DNA of 64,000 nucleotides, from contig DAOUIF010000078.1 in NCBI GenBank assembly GCA_034423575.1, positions 1 through 64,000 of the forward strand, written 5' to 3'. This document shows, one piece after another, positions 53,587 to 62,538 of this stretch. Position numbers and translations under genes: made by a program. This DNA comes from Bin87 sp034423575. Lineage in GTDB: Bacteria > Chloroflexota > Dehalococcoidia > Lucifugimonadales > UBA3495. Each line of letters starts with the position of its first letter. Positions within the stretch are counted from its first letter, which is position 1. The notes beneath the pieces are model-generated. The model made no database searches. It was not told where the DNA came from and was given only the letters and a program-made list of their open reading frames with translations.

Positions 53587-54345
53587 ATGTCAGGTGGGGT
53601 TGGCGTGACGCGTCGCGGCCGGCTTTTGCTGCGCGCTATCCGGATGGACACCGACTTGGCATCATCAGGAACGAAAAGGTTGATCGCGGTCGTGATTTCG
53701 GGAGCGGTGGCTTTGTCGTTGCTGTGCGTTGCGGCGTGGATGGTCTTAGGCGGGGACCACGAGCGCGAGCCCGACGGGATACAGATAATCGCACCGGCTG
53801 AACCCCCCGAGCGCGACGCAGTGGGATCGACCTCAGCTACATCGTCGGTTGACGTTCAGTCGGAAGCGAAACCTCCGGAGCAGATAACGGTGTACCTCAC
53901 CGGTGAGGTGGTCGATCCCGGTGTGTACACGGTCTCGAAAGGCGAACGGCTGGACGCGGTGCTGCGCCTGGCTGGTGGAGCCACTGAAAACGCTGACCTG
54001 AGCCGGATCAATCTGGCGGCGTACGCCACCGACGCGGCTCATTACCACATCGCCGACATGGGCGTAACCGTCGGACCTGGTGAAACTTCAGGCGATGCGC
54101 CAACATCGGACGCCGCGCCAACCGCTGACACCGAAAGTTGCCAACCGCCGGTGAACATTAACACCGCTAGGGTCCAGTGCCTCGAAACCCTCCCGGGCAT
54201 CGGCGGCGTGCGTGCGGGGTCGATCGTTGCGCACCGGGAGCAAGCGGGGCCGTTCGCCAGTACCGAGTCGATTACCGAGGTTTCCGGCATCGGCGACGGC
54301 ATATACCGGCGCATTGCTGACCTGATTACGGTTGCCCCGCGTTGA
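53587..54345 (+). CDS. comEA: ComEA-type DNA-binding competence protein
   Basis: A 252-aa protein. One membrane helix (RLIAVVISGAVALSLLCVAAWMVL) near the N terminus anchors it. A SLBB-like domain (ITVYLTGEVVDPGVYTVSKGERLDAVLRLAGGAT) follows. A linker leads to a C-terminal helix-hairpin-helix pair (VNINTARVQCLETLPGIGGVRAGSIVAHREQAGPF and VSGIGDGIYRRI). It binds incoming DNA at the cell surface. ATG 53587 has GCGAGG 8 bases upstream; 53563 (TTG) and 53644 (ATG) are alternatives. Confidence 0.9.
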   Translation: MSGGVGVTRRGRLLLRAIRMDTDLASSGTKRLIAVVISGAVALSLLCVAAWMVLGGDHEREPDGIQIIAPAEPPERDAVGSTSATSSVDVQSEAKPPEQITVYLTGEVVDPGVYTVSKGERLDAVLRLAGGATENADLSRINLAAYATDAAHYHIADMGVTVGPGETSGDAPTSDAAPTADTESCQPPVNINTARVQCLETLPGIGGVRAGSIVAHREQAGPFASTESITEVSGIGDGIYRRIADLITVAPR

Positions 54346-54434
54346 CCCGGATCGCCCCTTGGTGACGAGGCTGCGCGTCGGTCCGGGTCGGGTAGACGAG
54401 CGCGGCAACCTGGCGACGGCGACCCTGGCGGGCG

Positions 54435-56900
54435 ATGCGCATATTCCCTGAACTGGCGGTTGCAGCAGTTGTTGCCGGCGCGGGTCTGGCGCTCTGGTTC
54501 CATACTTCCCTGAGCACACCGTGGCCGCTGCTGATGCTGGGACTGGGCGCGGTGGCATTGGCAGTCGCCCTGAAAGTGACCGGGCTGCCTGCCGCCCCTG
54601 TGGTTCTGGCCGCCGCTTTGGTATTGGGGGCCTGGCGAGGTGAGTTGGCTGCCGATTCCTCGATACCCTTGGTGCTTGACGGCCCAACCGAGGTCACGGT
54701 GATGGTGACCGATGCGCCGAATGTTTCGGGTAGCCGGGTGCGTTTTCGCGGTCAAGTTGTCGCCAATCAATCTCATGCGCCAGGCAGCGTTCCCGCCGGA
54801 ACCGGCTTGCTGGTGTACACCCTGCCTACGCCCGACCTGGCGGCAAGGCGCCCTCCGCCGCATCTGCGCTACGGTGATACGCTTCGCCTCTACGGCAGTT
54901 TGGAGCGGCCCGAGCCCATTGGAGATTTCGATTACGCAGCGTGGCTGGAATCCCAAGGGATTGCCGGGGTGCTATGGGCGCGGCAAGCGGAAACCGTGGC
55001 TACAGGGGGCGGCCAATGGTGGATGGCTGCTCTGCACCAGGTCCGAGGCAGACTTGCGGCGGCTTTGCAAAGGGCCATGCCCGCGCCGGAGTCCGGCCTG
55101 GCGCAGGCCCTCCTCTTGGGGATCCGCTCGGAAATTCCCCGACCGGTGAAGGACAAGTTTCGTACGGCTGGCATGTCCCATCTGCTGGCAATATCCGGTC
55201 TGCACGTTGGGATAGTGCTCGCGCTGGCGCTGGGGATTGGCGCAGCGACGCTGGGCAGCGGAAATCCGCTGGTCGTCTTCGGCGCCATGGCCACCGTTTG
55301 GGCCTATGCGGTGATGTCCGGGCTGGACCCACCGGTAGTGCGGGCGGCAATTATGGGTAGCCTGGCGCTGGTCCAGGTTCTGACCGGTCGTGGGATGCGC
55401 GGTCTGACTGCCTTGACCCTAGCGGCCGGCATCATGATCTGCGTTGATCCCAACCTGCTGGGCAGCCTCTCGTTTCAGCTCAGCTTCACGGCGATGGCCG
55501 GCGTGATGGTCGGTCTGCCTTTGATCACGCTGGTTTCAGGCGCCATTGGGGCGATATCGCGCGACTCGAGCCCCCCGGCTTCGCGATGGCTGCAATACGG
55601 CCTGACGTTGCTCATCGCATCCGTCATCATTTCCACTACCACCACGCTGGCCACGATTCCGCTGATTGCATTGCACTTCGGCGAGATCCCGCTCATGAGC
55701 GTACCAGCGACGATCCTGGCCATGCCCGCGATGCCTCTGGCCCTCGTGGCGGCTGCGGCGACCGCTGCATCGGGAGTGGTGGCTCCGTGGTTATCCCAGG
55801 CGTTCGGCGTGCTGGCCTGGGCTCCCGTTGCCTGGATCATCCTGGTGGCAGAGGCGATGCCGCCGGTGATGGCTCCCTACGACTGGGTAACGTCCTGGGT
55901 CGCGATGGCATGGTACGGTGGCCTGACGCTATTGACGCTGCTGATGTCATCCCGTGGGGCGCGACGGATCGCTTCCGTGTGGAGACGTGGGCCCAGATGG
56001 CGTCCCACCGGAGTCGTCGGCTTGATCGCGGGGTTGGCGCCGGTTGCAGTTCTGGGCGCGATTCTGCTGTTCGGCCAACTGTCGGATACGCGGGCGGACG
56101 GCCTGCTTCACGTACATGTGCTGGACGTGGGGCAGGGTGACGCCATCCTCCTGGTGACCCCACAGGGTCGTCAGGTGCTGGTCGACGGGGGACCCGACCC
56201 TCGGGCCGCGTTGCTGGCGTTAGGCGAACGATTGCCTCCAGGGGACCGCGACCTGGACGCGGTGGTGGTGACGCATCTGGACAGCGACCACGCGGGTGGT
56301 TTGATCGGCGTGTTGGACCGCTATGACGCCGACATTGTGATGCAGGGACCGACCTCTTCTGCATCTCCGCTGTTTCCACAGTGGCAGTCGGTTCTCGATC
56401 AACGCGACCATCCAACGGTCGCGATACGGGCCGGGCACCGTATCAAATTGGACCCGAGCGTGGTGATCGAGGTTCTGCATCCCCCCTCAGGGAAGGTCCC
56501 GTCGCGCATCGATGCCAACGCCAACAACCTGAGCGTCGTGATGCGGGTCATATATGGCGACGTTTCGTTTCTGCTTACCGGCGATGTCGAACAGGATGTC
56601 GAGCGATTCCTTGTCGAATCCCAGGGTGACGCATTGCGCTCGGACGTGCTCAAAGTGGCCCATCACGGAAGTCGCTCTTCTACGTCCGCCACGTTCCTGA
56701 GGGCCGTCGACCCCGAGTCCGCCGTCGTTTCCGCCGGGGCGGACAACCGCTATGGACACCCGCACCCGGATGTCATGGAACGGCTCGGATCAGCGGTGGG
56801 TGATTCAAGCCTGTTTGTCACTGCGCGCGACGGTACGGTCGAATATGTTACCGACGGCGTGGGGTTGTGGGTACGGACGCGCTCGGACTCCGCGCCGTGA
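54435..56900 (+). CDS. comEC: ComEC/Rec2 DNA-uptake channel protein
   Basis: An 821-aa membrane protein with the full three-part plan: an N-terminal DUF4131/OB region with helices (to about 220), the competence domain (GIRSEIPRPVKDKFRTAGMSHLLAISGLHVGIVLAL, MSGLDPPVVRAAIMGSLAL), and a C-terminal metallo-beta-lactamase-like domain (VLDVGQGDAILLV, VVTHLDSDHAGGLIG, LKVAHHGSRSSTSATFL). It carries single-stranded DNA across the membrane. It follows comEA by 89 bases. Confidence 0.95.
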   Translation: MRIFPELAVAAVVAGAGLALWFHTSLSTPWPLLMLGLGAVALAVALKVTGLPAAPVVLAAALVLGAWRGELAADSSIPLVLDGPTEVTVMVTDAPNVSGSRVRFRGQVVANQSHAPGSVPAGTGLLVYTLPTPDLAARRPPPHLRYGDTLRLYGSLERPEPIGDFDYAAWLESQGIAGVLWARQAETVATGGGQWWMAALHQVRGRLAAALQRAMPAPESGLAQALLLGIRSEIPRPVKDKFRTAGMSHLLAISGLHVGIVLALALGIGAATLGSGNPLVVFGAMATVWAYAVMSGLDPPVVRAAIMGSLALVQVLTGRGMRGLTALTLAAGIMICVDPNLLGSLSFQLSFTAMAGVMVGLPLITLVSGAIGAISRDSSPPASRWLQYGLTLLIASVIISTTTTLATIPLIALHFGEIPLMSVPATILAMPAMPLALVAAAATAASGVVAPWLSQAFGVLAWAPVAWIILVAEAMPPVMAPYDWVTSWVAMAWYGGLTLLTLLMSSRGARRIASVWRRGPRWRPTGVVGLIAGLAPVAVLGAILLFGQLSDTRADGLLHVHVLDVGQGDAILLVTPQGRQVLVDGGPDPRAALLALGERLPPGDRDLDAVVVTHLDSDHAGGLIGVLDRYDADIVMQGPTSSASPLFPQWQSVLDQRDHPTVAIRAGHRIKLDPSVVIEVLHPPSGKVPSRIDANANNLSVVMRVIYGDVSFLLTGDVEQDVERFLVESQGDALRSDVLKVAHHGSRSSTSATFLRAVDPESAVVSAGADNRYGHPHPDVMERLGSAVGDSSLFVTARDGTVEYVTDGVGLWVRTRSDSAP

Positions 56901-56938
56901 ATCATCGACAGGTTACCGCTATGGTGATTTGGGTGCGA

Positions 56939-56947
56939 TGCTATAAT
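56939..56947 (+). promoter_or_regulatory. Extended -10 promoter of cmk, predicting a leaderless mRNA
   Basis: TGCTATAAT is a perfect extended -10 (TGnTATAAT). With normal spacing, transcription would begin at about 56953-56955, the position of the cmk ATG (56955). No -35 is needed for extended -10 promoters and none is seen. Confidence 0.55.
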
Positions 56948-56954
56948 CTCGCCC

Positions 56955-57683
56955 ATGGAGCGGGTTGACGCGTCACCTTCATGCGGAGCCCTTGTGGTGG
57001 CTATTGATGGACCGGTGGCGTCCGGCAAGAGCTCGGTGGGGAAAGCTGCCGCGCGCATCGTCGGTTTGCGATTCCTGGACACCGGCATCATGTACCGCGC
57101 CGTGACCTGGCTGGCCATCAATAGCGGAATCGCCGCCGCTGACACCGGCGCTGTCGCGCAATTGGCGACGCGTTGCCGTATGGCAGTAGCGCCGGAAGAC
57201 GGAAGCGATACGACAATCATGGTCGACGGGAAGCCATTGGGACCCGAGTTGGTTACGGCCGAGGTGGACAGAGGAGTGTCGGCGGTCTCGGCAGTGCCCG
57301 CGGTTCGCGTGGAGCTGGTCAAACAACAACGAGAAATAGCCAGATGCGGAGGTATCGTCATGGCCGGCAGGGATATCGGGTCGGTGGTGTTGCCTGCAGC
57401 CGACCTGAAGCTCTACATCGATGCCGCGCCGGAGGAACGGGCTCGACGTCGTCACGGGCAAATCGTCCTGTCCGAACCAGGGTTCCCGTACGAACGGGTG
57501 TTATCCGATACCCGGCGGCGGGATCGGATGGATATGGAACGCGCTGACTCGCCCCTGGTTGCGGCTGCTGATGCCGTAATCATTCGGACCGACGAAATGG
57601 ACTTCGACCAGACGGTGTCGGCTGTGGTTACGGCCATCCGGTCTGCGCTCAGCGCCGGCCCAGAGTTTGACCAGCACGGGTAA
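56955..57683 (+). CDS. cmk: Cytidylate kinase
   Basis: A 242-aa P-loop kinase: VVAIDGPVASGKSSVGKAAARIVGLRFLDTGIMYRAVTWLA at the start, VMAGRDIGSVVLPAADLKLYIDA and RRRHGQIV in the lid, RRDRMDMERADSPLVAAADAVIIRTDEMDFDQ at the end. It phosphorylates CMP and dCMP. It lies 5 bases from plsC, a common gene pair. Confidence 0.96.
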   Translation: MERVDASPSCGALVVAIDGPVASGKSSVGKAAARIVGLRFLDTGIMYRAVTWLAINSGIAAADTGAVAQLATRCRMAVAPEDGSDTTIMVDGKPLGPELVTAEVDRGVSAVSAVPAVRVELVKQQREIARCGGIVMAGRDIGSVVLPAADLKLYIDAAPEERARRRHGQIVLSEPGFPYERVLSDTRRRDRMDMERADSPLVAAADAVIIRTDEMDFDQTVSAVVTAIRSALSAGPEFDQHG

Positions 57684-57688
57684 TCGCC

Positions 57689-58360
57689 ATGGCGTGGCTC
57701 TATCAACCCAGCAAACGCTTCGGGCAAATCATTTGGAGCGTCACCGGCCGGTTGACGATCACTGGCCAGGAAGCGATGCCTCCCTACGGGCCGCTGTTGG
57801 TCGCGAGTAACCATCTTTCCCTGAACGACGCGGGAACGCTGGTCGTGGCGCTGCCCCGGCAGATCATCTTCCTTGCCAAGAAGGAACTGTGGGAAAAGCC
57901 AATCGGCCGTTTCTACTGCAACGCGGTGGGAGCGGTGCCGCTGGACCGGCAGCGGGGCGGAGGCGGGGCTCTGCGCTATGCGCTGGGGGCGCTGCAGGAG
58001 GACAAGGCTATCCTCATGTTCCCCGAGGGAAGCATCAGCCCCACGGGTCAACTACAGCGGGCCAAAACCGGTCTGGCCTGGCTGGCGTTGAAGACGCAAG
58101 CTCCCATCCTGCCGGTGGGCATCGCCGGCTCCGAGAAGTTTGCGTCCTGGCACATGCCGGTGCCCCTGGCGAGCTGGCAGGTAAACATCGGAACCCCGTT
58201 CACGCCGCCGCATGTGGAGGGCCCGATCACGGATGCTCTCCTGCACTCGGTGACGGACATGGTGATGGAGAGAATTGCCGCGCTCGTCCCCGAATCTTAT
58301 CGCGGCGTTTACGCCGACAGTCTCCGTCCGCGGGAAGTCGAAACCCCCCTGAGCCGTTAG
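57689..58360 (+). CDS. plsC: 1-acyl-sn-glycerol-3-phosphate acyltransferase
   Basis: A 223-aa acyltransferase: the HX4D motif is NHLSLNDAG, followed by FLAKKELWEKPIGRFYCNAVGAVPLDRQ and the second motif MFPEGSISPTG. It makes phosphatidic acid at the inner membrane face. It is co-transcribed with cmk. Confidence 0.93.
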   Translation: MAWLYQPSKRFGQIIWSVTGRLTITGQEAMPPYGPLLVASNHLSLNDAGTLVVALPRQIIFLAKKELWEKPIGRFYCNAVGAVPLDRQRGGGGALRYALGALQEDKAILMFPEGSISPTGQLQRAKTGLAWLALKTQAPILPVGIAGSEKFASWHMPVPLASWQVNIGTPFTPPHVEGPITDALLHSVTDMVMERIAALVPESYRGVYADSLRPREVETPLSR

Positions 58361-58382
58361 CCGGCTGGTTCGAGCCCAACGA

Positions 58383-59294
58383 CTAGCGGCGTTGTATCAT
58401 CGCAGCATCGCGCTCTCGCGGATGCTCGTAGTCCATCGACTCGTCATCTAGGATCCGTTCCAATTCTGCGGCCCGCATGTTGATGGTATCCATGATCGCA
58501 GGCGGGATACCGGCATGCTCGTTCACGTAATTGGTCAGGAGCTCAAGCTCGTCAAAGCCCTGGAAGCAGTCGACCACGCCACGCAATGAAGATGAGAAAT
58601 ACTGTGTGTCGTGTCCGACGCCGCGGCCGACTGAGAAGTGGTAAACGTACTTGAGGTTGTCTTTCAGGAACTTAACCACCGGAAAGAAATCGCTGTCGCC
58701 GGACACGAGGATTGCGGCGTCAAAGCTGTCCATCTTGGAGATCATATCCACCGCGATGCCGATGTCTACCCCTTTTTCACCGACCTGGGTACCCTGGAAA
58801 TTTATGTTTCCGTCGTAATCGTATTCCAGACGATACGGGCGGAACGGCTGGACCACATATTGCCCAACATACCGGAATTCCAGGAAGTTGGTGTTTTGTT
58901 GGATTTCTTCGAAGACCGACTTTCGCAACTGGTGGAACCGCCGGAATTCGTGCTCGTACCAGTCCTGCGCCTTCTGAATGACCAAGTCGGTGGTCAGTTC
59001 CGGTATCCGCATACCGTAGTCGTCGACAATGCGCTGGGCGCGCCACAGGTTGGGGGACCATGGGGTGATATTTTCCGCGTAGTACCAATATACCCTGGCC
59101 AATTGATGCTGCCACCCGGTGACATAATCGAATTTCGCAAGGGCGTCCTGAAAAAACTCCTGCCACCGGAAGTGTTTCTCATCGAGACGGTATTCGGGAT
59201 TGTTCGGATGCGGCGGGTCAGACCGGAAATGGAAGTCCCTCAGGTTGTGCCGGAAGTTCTGCCCATCCACGAAAACCACTGTCTTCAAAGCCAT
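58383..59294 (-). CDS. NYN-domain (PIN-like) nuclease-fold protein
   Basis: A 303-aa protein from ATG 59294, with AAGGAG 7 bases upstream. VVFVDGQNFRHNL gives the first conserved Asp/Asn. KGVDIGIAVDMISKMDSFDAAILVSGDSDFFPVVKFLKD gives the central Asp cluster and the GDSDF motif of NYN/LabA-like proteins. They are probable RNases. An insertion (about 40-150) and a C-terminal ~60-residue helical tail extend the core. Confidence 0.87.
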   Translation of the reverse strand: MALKTVVFVDGQNFRHNLRDFHFRSDPPHPNNPEYRLDEKHFRWQEFFQDALAKFDYVTGWQHQLARVYWYYAENITPWSPNLWRAQRIVDDYGMRIPELTTDLVIQKAQDWYEHEFRRFHQLRKSVFEEIQQNTNFLEFRYVGQYVVQPFRPYRLEYDYDGNINFQGTQVGEKGVDIGIAVDMISKMDSFDAAILVSGDSDFFPVVKFLKDNLKYVYHFSVGRGVGHDTQYFSSSLRGVVDCFQGFDELELLTNYVNEHAGIPPAIMDTINMRAAELERILDDESMDYEHPRERDAAMIQRR

Positions 59295-59424
59295 TTTGGT
59301 ACTCCTTGTCATAACAAGGCTAGAAACAAAAGGTGGAGATGACGGCCTATGGTCAAACCAAGATATTACAGGTCAAAATCGGGCGGCGTGTATGAGAAAC
59401 GGATGTGTTGGGGGCGAATTCAGC

Positions 59425-59451
59425 GCGCCGGCCTGTTTAGTCGGCCGGCGC
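59425..59451 (-). other. Strong hairpin spanning the dapA stop codon
   Basis: GCGCCGGCC pairs with GGCCGGCGC around a 9-base loop containing the TAA. No T-run follows, so it may stabilise the 3' end rather than terminate transcription. Confidence 0.45.
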
Positions 59452-60339
59452 GGTGATGTCGATCTCGTATCGTTCCAGCAGTTCGTCCAATTGTCCTGCC
59501 GTGCGGTCGTCGGGTGGCACCAGTGGCAAACGCGGGTCACCCACGTCGAACCCGACTTTGTTCAGTCCGTATTTGACTGGTATCGGGTTGGAGACGATGA
59601 ACAGCCCTTTGAACATATCCAAGAGGCGCAAATGCTCGGCGCCGGCCGTTTCCACATCGCCTTCCAGGACGAGACCCATCATCTGCTTGATTTGTGAGCC
59701 CACGAGGTGGGCGGCGACGCTGACGACGCCGTATCCTCCCATCGACATGATCGGGAAGGTTTCGTCGTCGTTGCCGGACCATACGCGGAAATCGTCGGGC
59801 GTATCCCGTATTACTTTCGCGATCTGAACCGGGTCGCTACTGGCTTCCTTGATGCCAATAATATTTTCGATTTGAGACAGCCGCACGGTGGTGTCGTTGG
59901 TCATGTTCAGACTGGTGCGGCTGGGCACGTTGTAAAGCATGCCAGGGAGGTTGGTACACTCCGCCAGCGCCCGAAAGTGCTGGAACAGTCCTTCCTGAGG
60001 CGGCTTGTTGTACGCAGGCACGGTTAGCAACAAGGCATCAGCGCCAACTTGTTCCGCCTCCCGGCTGAGTTCGATGGAAGCTGCGGTATTGTTGTCGCTG
60101 GTGCCGGCTATCACGGCACCCCGCGGACCGATCGCATCTTTAACTTCGCCATAGAGGCGAGCCTTTTCTTCCATGGACAACGCCGGGCCCTCGCCCGTGG
60201 TGCCCGTAACCACCAAGCCGTCAGAGCCCGAATCCAACAACGCCACTGCCAGCTTCTTGGCCTGTTCGTAGTCGACCTGCCCGTCAGAGTCAAACGGCGT
60301 TACCATGGCGGTAATCAGCCGGCCAATTTCAGTCGGCAT
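59437..60339 (-). CDS. dapA: 4-hydroxy-tetrahydrodipicolinate synthase
   Basis: A 300-aa (beta/alpha)8 aldolase: GRLITAMVTPFDSDGQVD, VVTGTTGEGPALSMEEK, AGTSDNNTAASIELSREAEQVGADALLLTVPAYNKPPQEGL, LYNVPSRTSLNM with the catalytic Tyr, and IGIKEASSDPVQ with the Schiff-base Lys. It condenses pyruvate with aspartate semialdehyde. GGAGGAGGGAC precedes the ATG. Confidence 0.95.
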   Translation of the reverse strand: MPTEIGRLITAMVTPFDSDGQVDYEQAKKLAVALLDSGSDGLVVTGTTGEGPALSMEEKARLYGEVKDAIGPRGAVIAGTSDNNTAASIELSREAEQVGADALLLTVPAYNKPPQEGLFQHFRALAECTNLPGMLYNVPSRTSLNMTNDTTVRLSQIENIIGIKEASSDPVQIAKVIRDTPDDFRVWSGNDDETFPIMSMGGYGVVSVAAHLVGSQIKQMMGLVLEGDVETAGAEHLRLLDMFKGLFIVSNPIPVKYGLNKVGFDVGDPRLPLVPPDDRTAGQLDELLERYEIDITAPAD

Positions 60340-60426
60340 AATTTGTCCCTCCTCCGTTGCTATTGTTAGGCAGTATACACCATTGCCCCATCATGTTTGA
60401 TGGCAAGCCATTCGGATATTGCGCAC

Positions 60427-60446
60427 ATTATACACACCTAGTGTGC
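60427..60446 (-). promoter_or_regulatory. Candidate dapA promoter with overlapping palindrome
   Basis: On the minus strand TATAAT lies at 60432-60427. The palindrome CACACCTAGTGTG (60433-60445) lies directly upstream of it, where a repressor would block the promoter. A second -10-like TATACT lies at 60377-60372, closer to the gene. Confidence 0.4.
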
Positions 60447-60480
60447 TATGGCAAATGTTGGCTGTACATCTGAACGTGCG

Positions 60481-61515
60481 CTAGATTTTCCTTCCGTGAA
60501 CCGTTCCGCGCGCCACGGCTTCCTCGGCGATCTGCAGGGCGTTGAGAGCCGCTCCCTTGACCAGATTGTCGGTGACTATCCACATGGCCAGGCCGTTGGG
60601 GTGGGATGCATCCTTGCGAATCCGTCCCACGAAAACGTCTCCGGATCCCGCTGCGTCGACGGGCATCGGATAGACGGACGCCTCCGGATCATCGAGAACA
60701 GTTACGCCGTGCATTACACTCAAAATCTCCCGGGCTTCTCCTGGAGACACTGGCGCATCAAACTCCAGGTGGGCAGCGACGCAATGGGAAACAAACACGG
60801 GTACGCGCACGCAGGTCGCAGACACCGCGATGTCTGGAGCGTGCAATATCTTCCGGCTTTCATCGATCATCTTCTGTTCTTCACGCGTATATCCCGATTC
60901 GTTAAAGCTGTCGATTTGTGGAATGACGTTGAAGGCGATCTGCTGGGGCTGGGCGTCCGGCTCCGCGGGGCCCCCGTGCATCACCGTGCGCGTCTGGTCT
61001 CGCAGCTCGTTCATGGCCGCTCCGCCGGCGCCGGAAACCGACTGATAGGTGTCGGCCACGATGCGGCGGATGGCGCTGGCCTGACGGAGCGGGTGCACCA
61101 CCATCACCAGCGGGGTGGTTGAGCAGTTCGGTATCGACACGATGCCGTCGTGCCAATCCAGGTCTTCGCCATTCACTTCCGGAACCACCAACGGCACGGA
61201 TGGGTCCATGCGGAACGCGCTGGAGTCGTCGATAACCAGGGCCCCGGCGTCCGCCGCCACCGGCCCGAATCGGCGCGAGTCCTCCGTGCGCGCAGAGATG
61301 AACGCGATATCGACGTCGCCGAAACTGTCGTCCGTCGTCTCTTCCACAGTGAACGTTTTGCCGTTGACCTCGAGTTTGCGACCTTCCGAACGCTTGGATG
61401 CCAGGAGCTTCAGGTTATCGTGTTTCGCGTAACGTTCCTCGATCAGGCGCAGTGTTTCCTGGCCCACCGCGCCCGTGGCTCCTACGATCGCCAGTTTCAT
61501 ACCCTGAAGGTCCAT
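60481..61515 (-). CDS. asd: Aspartate-semialdehyde dehydrogenase
   Basis: A 344-aa enzyme: KLAIVGATGAVGQETLRLIEER (NADP binding), SIPNCSTTPLVMVVHPL with the catalytic Cys, TYQSVSGAGGAAMNEL, ESRKILHAPDIAVSATCVRVPVFVSHC and the end NLVKGAALNALQIAEE. It makes aspartate semialdehyde for lysine/diaminopimelate, threonine and methionine. ATG 61515 is chosen over the longer frame because AGGA precedes it. It is the pathway step before DapA, encoded next. Confidence 0.95.
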   Translation of the reverse strand: MDLQGMKLAIVGATGAVGQETLRLIEERYAKHDNLKLLASKRSEGRKLEVNGKTFTVEETTDDSFGDVDIAFISARTEDSRRFGPVAADAGALVIDDSSAFRMDPSVPLVVPEVNGEDLDWHDGIVSIPNCSTTPLVMVVHPLRQASAIRRIVADTYQSVSGAGGAAMNELRDQTRTVMHGGPAEPDAQPQQIAFNVIPQIDSFNESGYTREEQKMIDESRKILHAPDIAVSATCVRVPVFVSHCVAAHLEFDAPVSPGEAREILSVMHGVTVLDDPEASVYPMPVDAAGSGDVFVGRIRKDASHPNGLAMWIVTDNLVKGAALNALQIAEEAVARGTVHGRKI

Positions 61516-61649
61516 GTCGTTCCTGCCATAATGAGAGTTGGGAATTGCGGAATAATGCCGCAGAGCGATCCGCTTCAGCATTTCCCTTGCAATCAGGGTA
61601 CAACCGGCAGCCCAGTCCGTCCACAAAAGCGCTGCAGACGCGCAGCGGG

Positions 61650-62459
61650 TTACAAACCCAACACGGCTTCCAGACCCACGGTCAAACCGGGCCGGCGAAC
61701 GACTTCACGCACGCACCGGAGCACGCCTGGCATGTAGCAGTCTCTGCCCAGCGTATCGTGCCGGATGCTGAGGGTCTGTCCCGCGGCCCCGAAGATCACC
61801 TCGTGGTGGGCGCTGCGGCCTGGCAGCCGCAGACTGTGGATGCCGACCCCTCCCACGTCGCCGCCGCGAGTTTCCGGCAGGTGGTGGACGGTAGTCTCGT
61901 TGCGCTGGAAGTCGGCGCCGCGCGAATCTCGGACCCCCCGGGCGATGGCCAGGGAGAACCCGGAGGGCGCGTCGATCTTCATCTCATGGTGAGCTTCAAC
62001 GACGTCCACATAGTCAAAAAATGCGGCCGCCTGCTCCGCCAGTTTCTTCAGCACAACCGCGCCCAGGGCAAAATTAGGGGCAACGATCACGCCGATGCCG
62101 TGCTCCCGGCTCATGGTGTCCAATGTCTGGAGTTGGTCGGCGTTGAGTCCGCTGGCGCCCAGCACCATGTGGACGCCCCGGCTGGCGGCCAGCGGAGCCG
62201 CCTCCATGCAGGCCTCCGCATGGGTGAACTCGACCATGACCTGCGGCTGCGTGGCGTCCAGCACGGAGGCCAGGTCGGTGGACAGCGGGACTTCGCCGGC
62301 AGGGGTGGGAAGCGCATCGCCCCGTGGGGTATGGCAGGTGGCGCCCACCAGCGTCATGTCGTCCGCCGCTGCCACGGCACGCACGGTTTCCGCTCCCATT
62401 CTGCCCGTGGCGCCGTGTACGACGACCGAGATTACGCCGTTGTTGCTTGAAACCGTCAT
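61650..62459 (-). CDS. dapB: 4-hydroxy-tetrahydrodipicolinate reductase
   Basis: A 269-aa enzyme: VVVHGATGRMGAETVRAVAA, MVEFTHAEA, GVIVAPNFALGAVVLKKLAEQAA, VVEAHHEMKIDAPSGFSLAIARG (catalytic His and Lys) and the end GRDCYMPGVLRCVREVVRRPGLTVGLE. It reduces the DapA product. The family EAHHxxKxDAPSGTA motif has Phe in place of Thr. Confidence 0.94.
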   Translation of the reverse strand: MTVSSNNGVISVVVHGATGRMGAETVRAVAAADDMTLVGATCHTPRGDALPTPAGEVPLSTDLASVLDATQPQVMVEFTHAEACMEAAPLAASRGVHMVLGASGLNADQLQTLDTMSREHGIGVIVAPNFALGAVVLKKLAEQAAAFFDYVDVVEAHHEMKIDAPSGFSLAIARGVRDSRGADFQRNETTVHHLPETRGGDVGGVGIHSLRLPGRSAHHEVIFGAAGQTLSIRHDTLGRDCYMPGVLRCVREVVRRPGLTVGLEAVLGL

Positions 62460-62538
62460 AGCTCTACGTTGCCTCCGATTCCAGGAGTTGGGTCAGTCAA
62501 CGTGCTGCATATTCATCGGATACCAGCCCTGACTTGGC

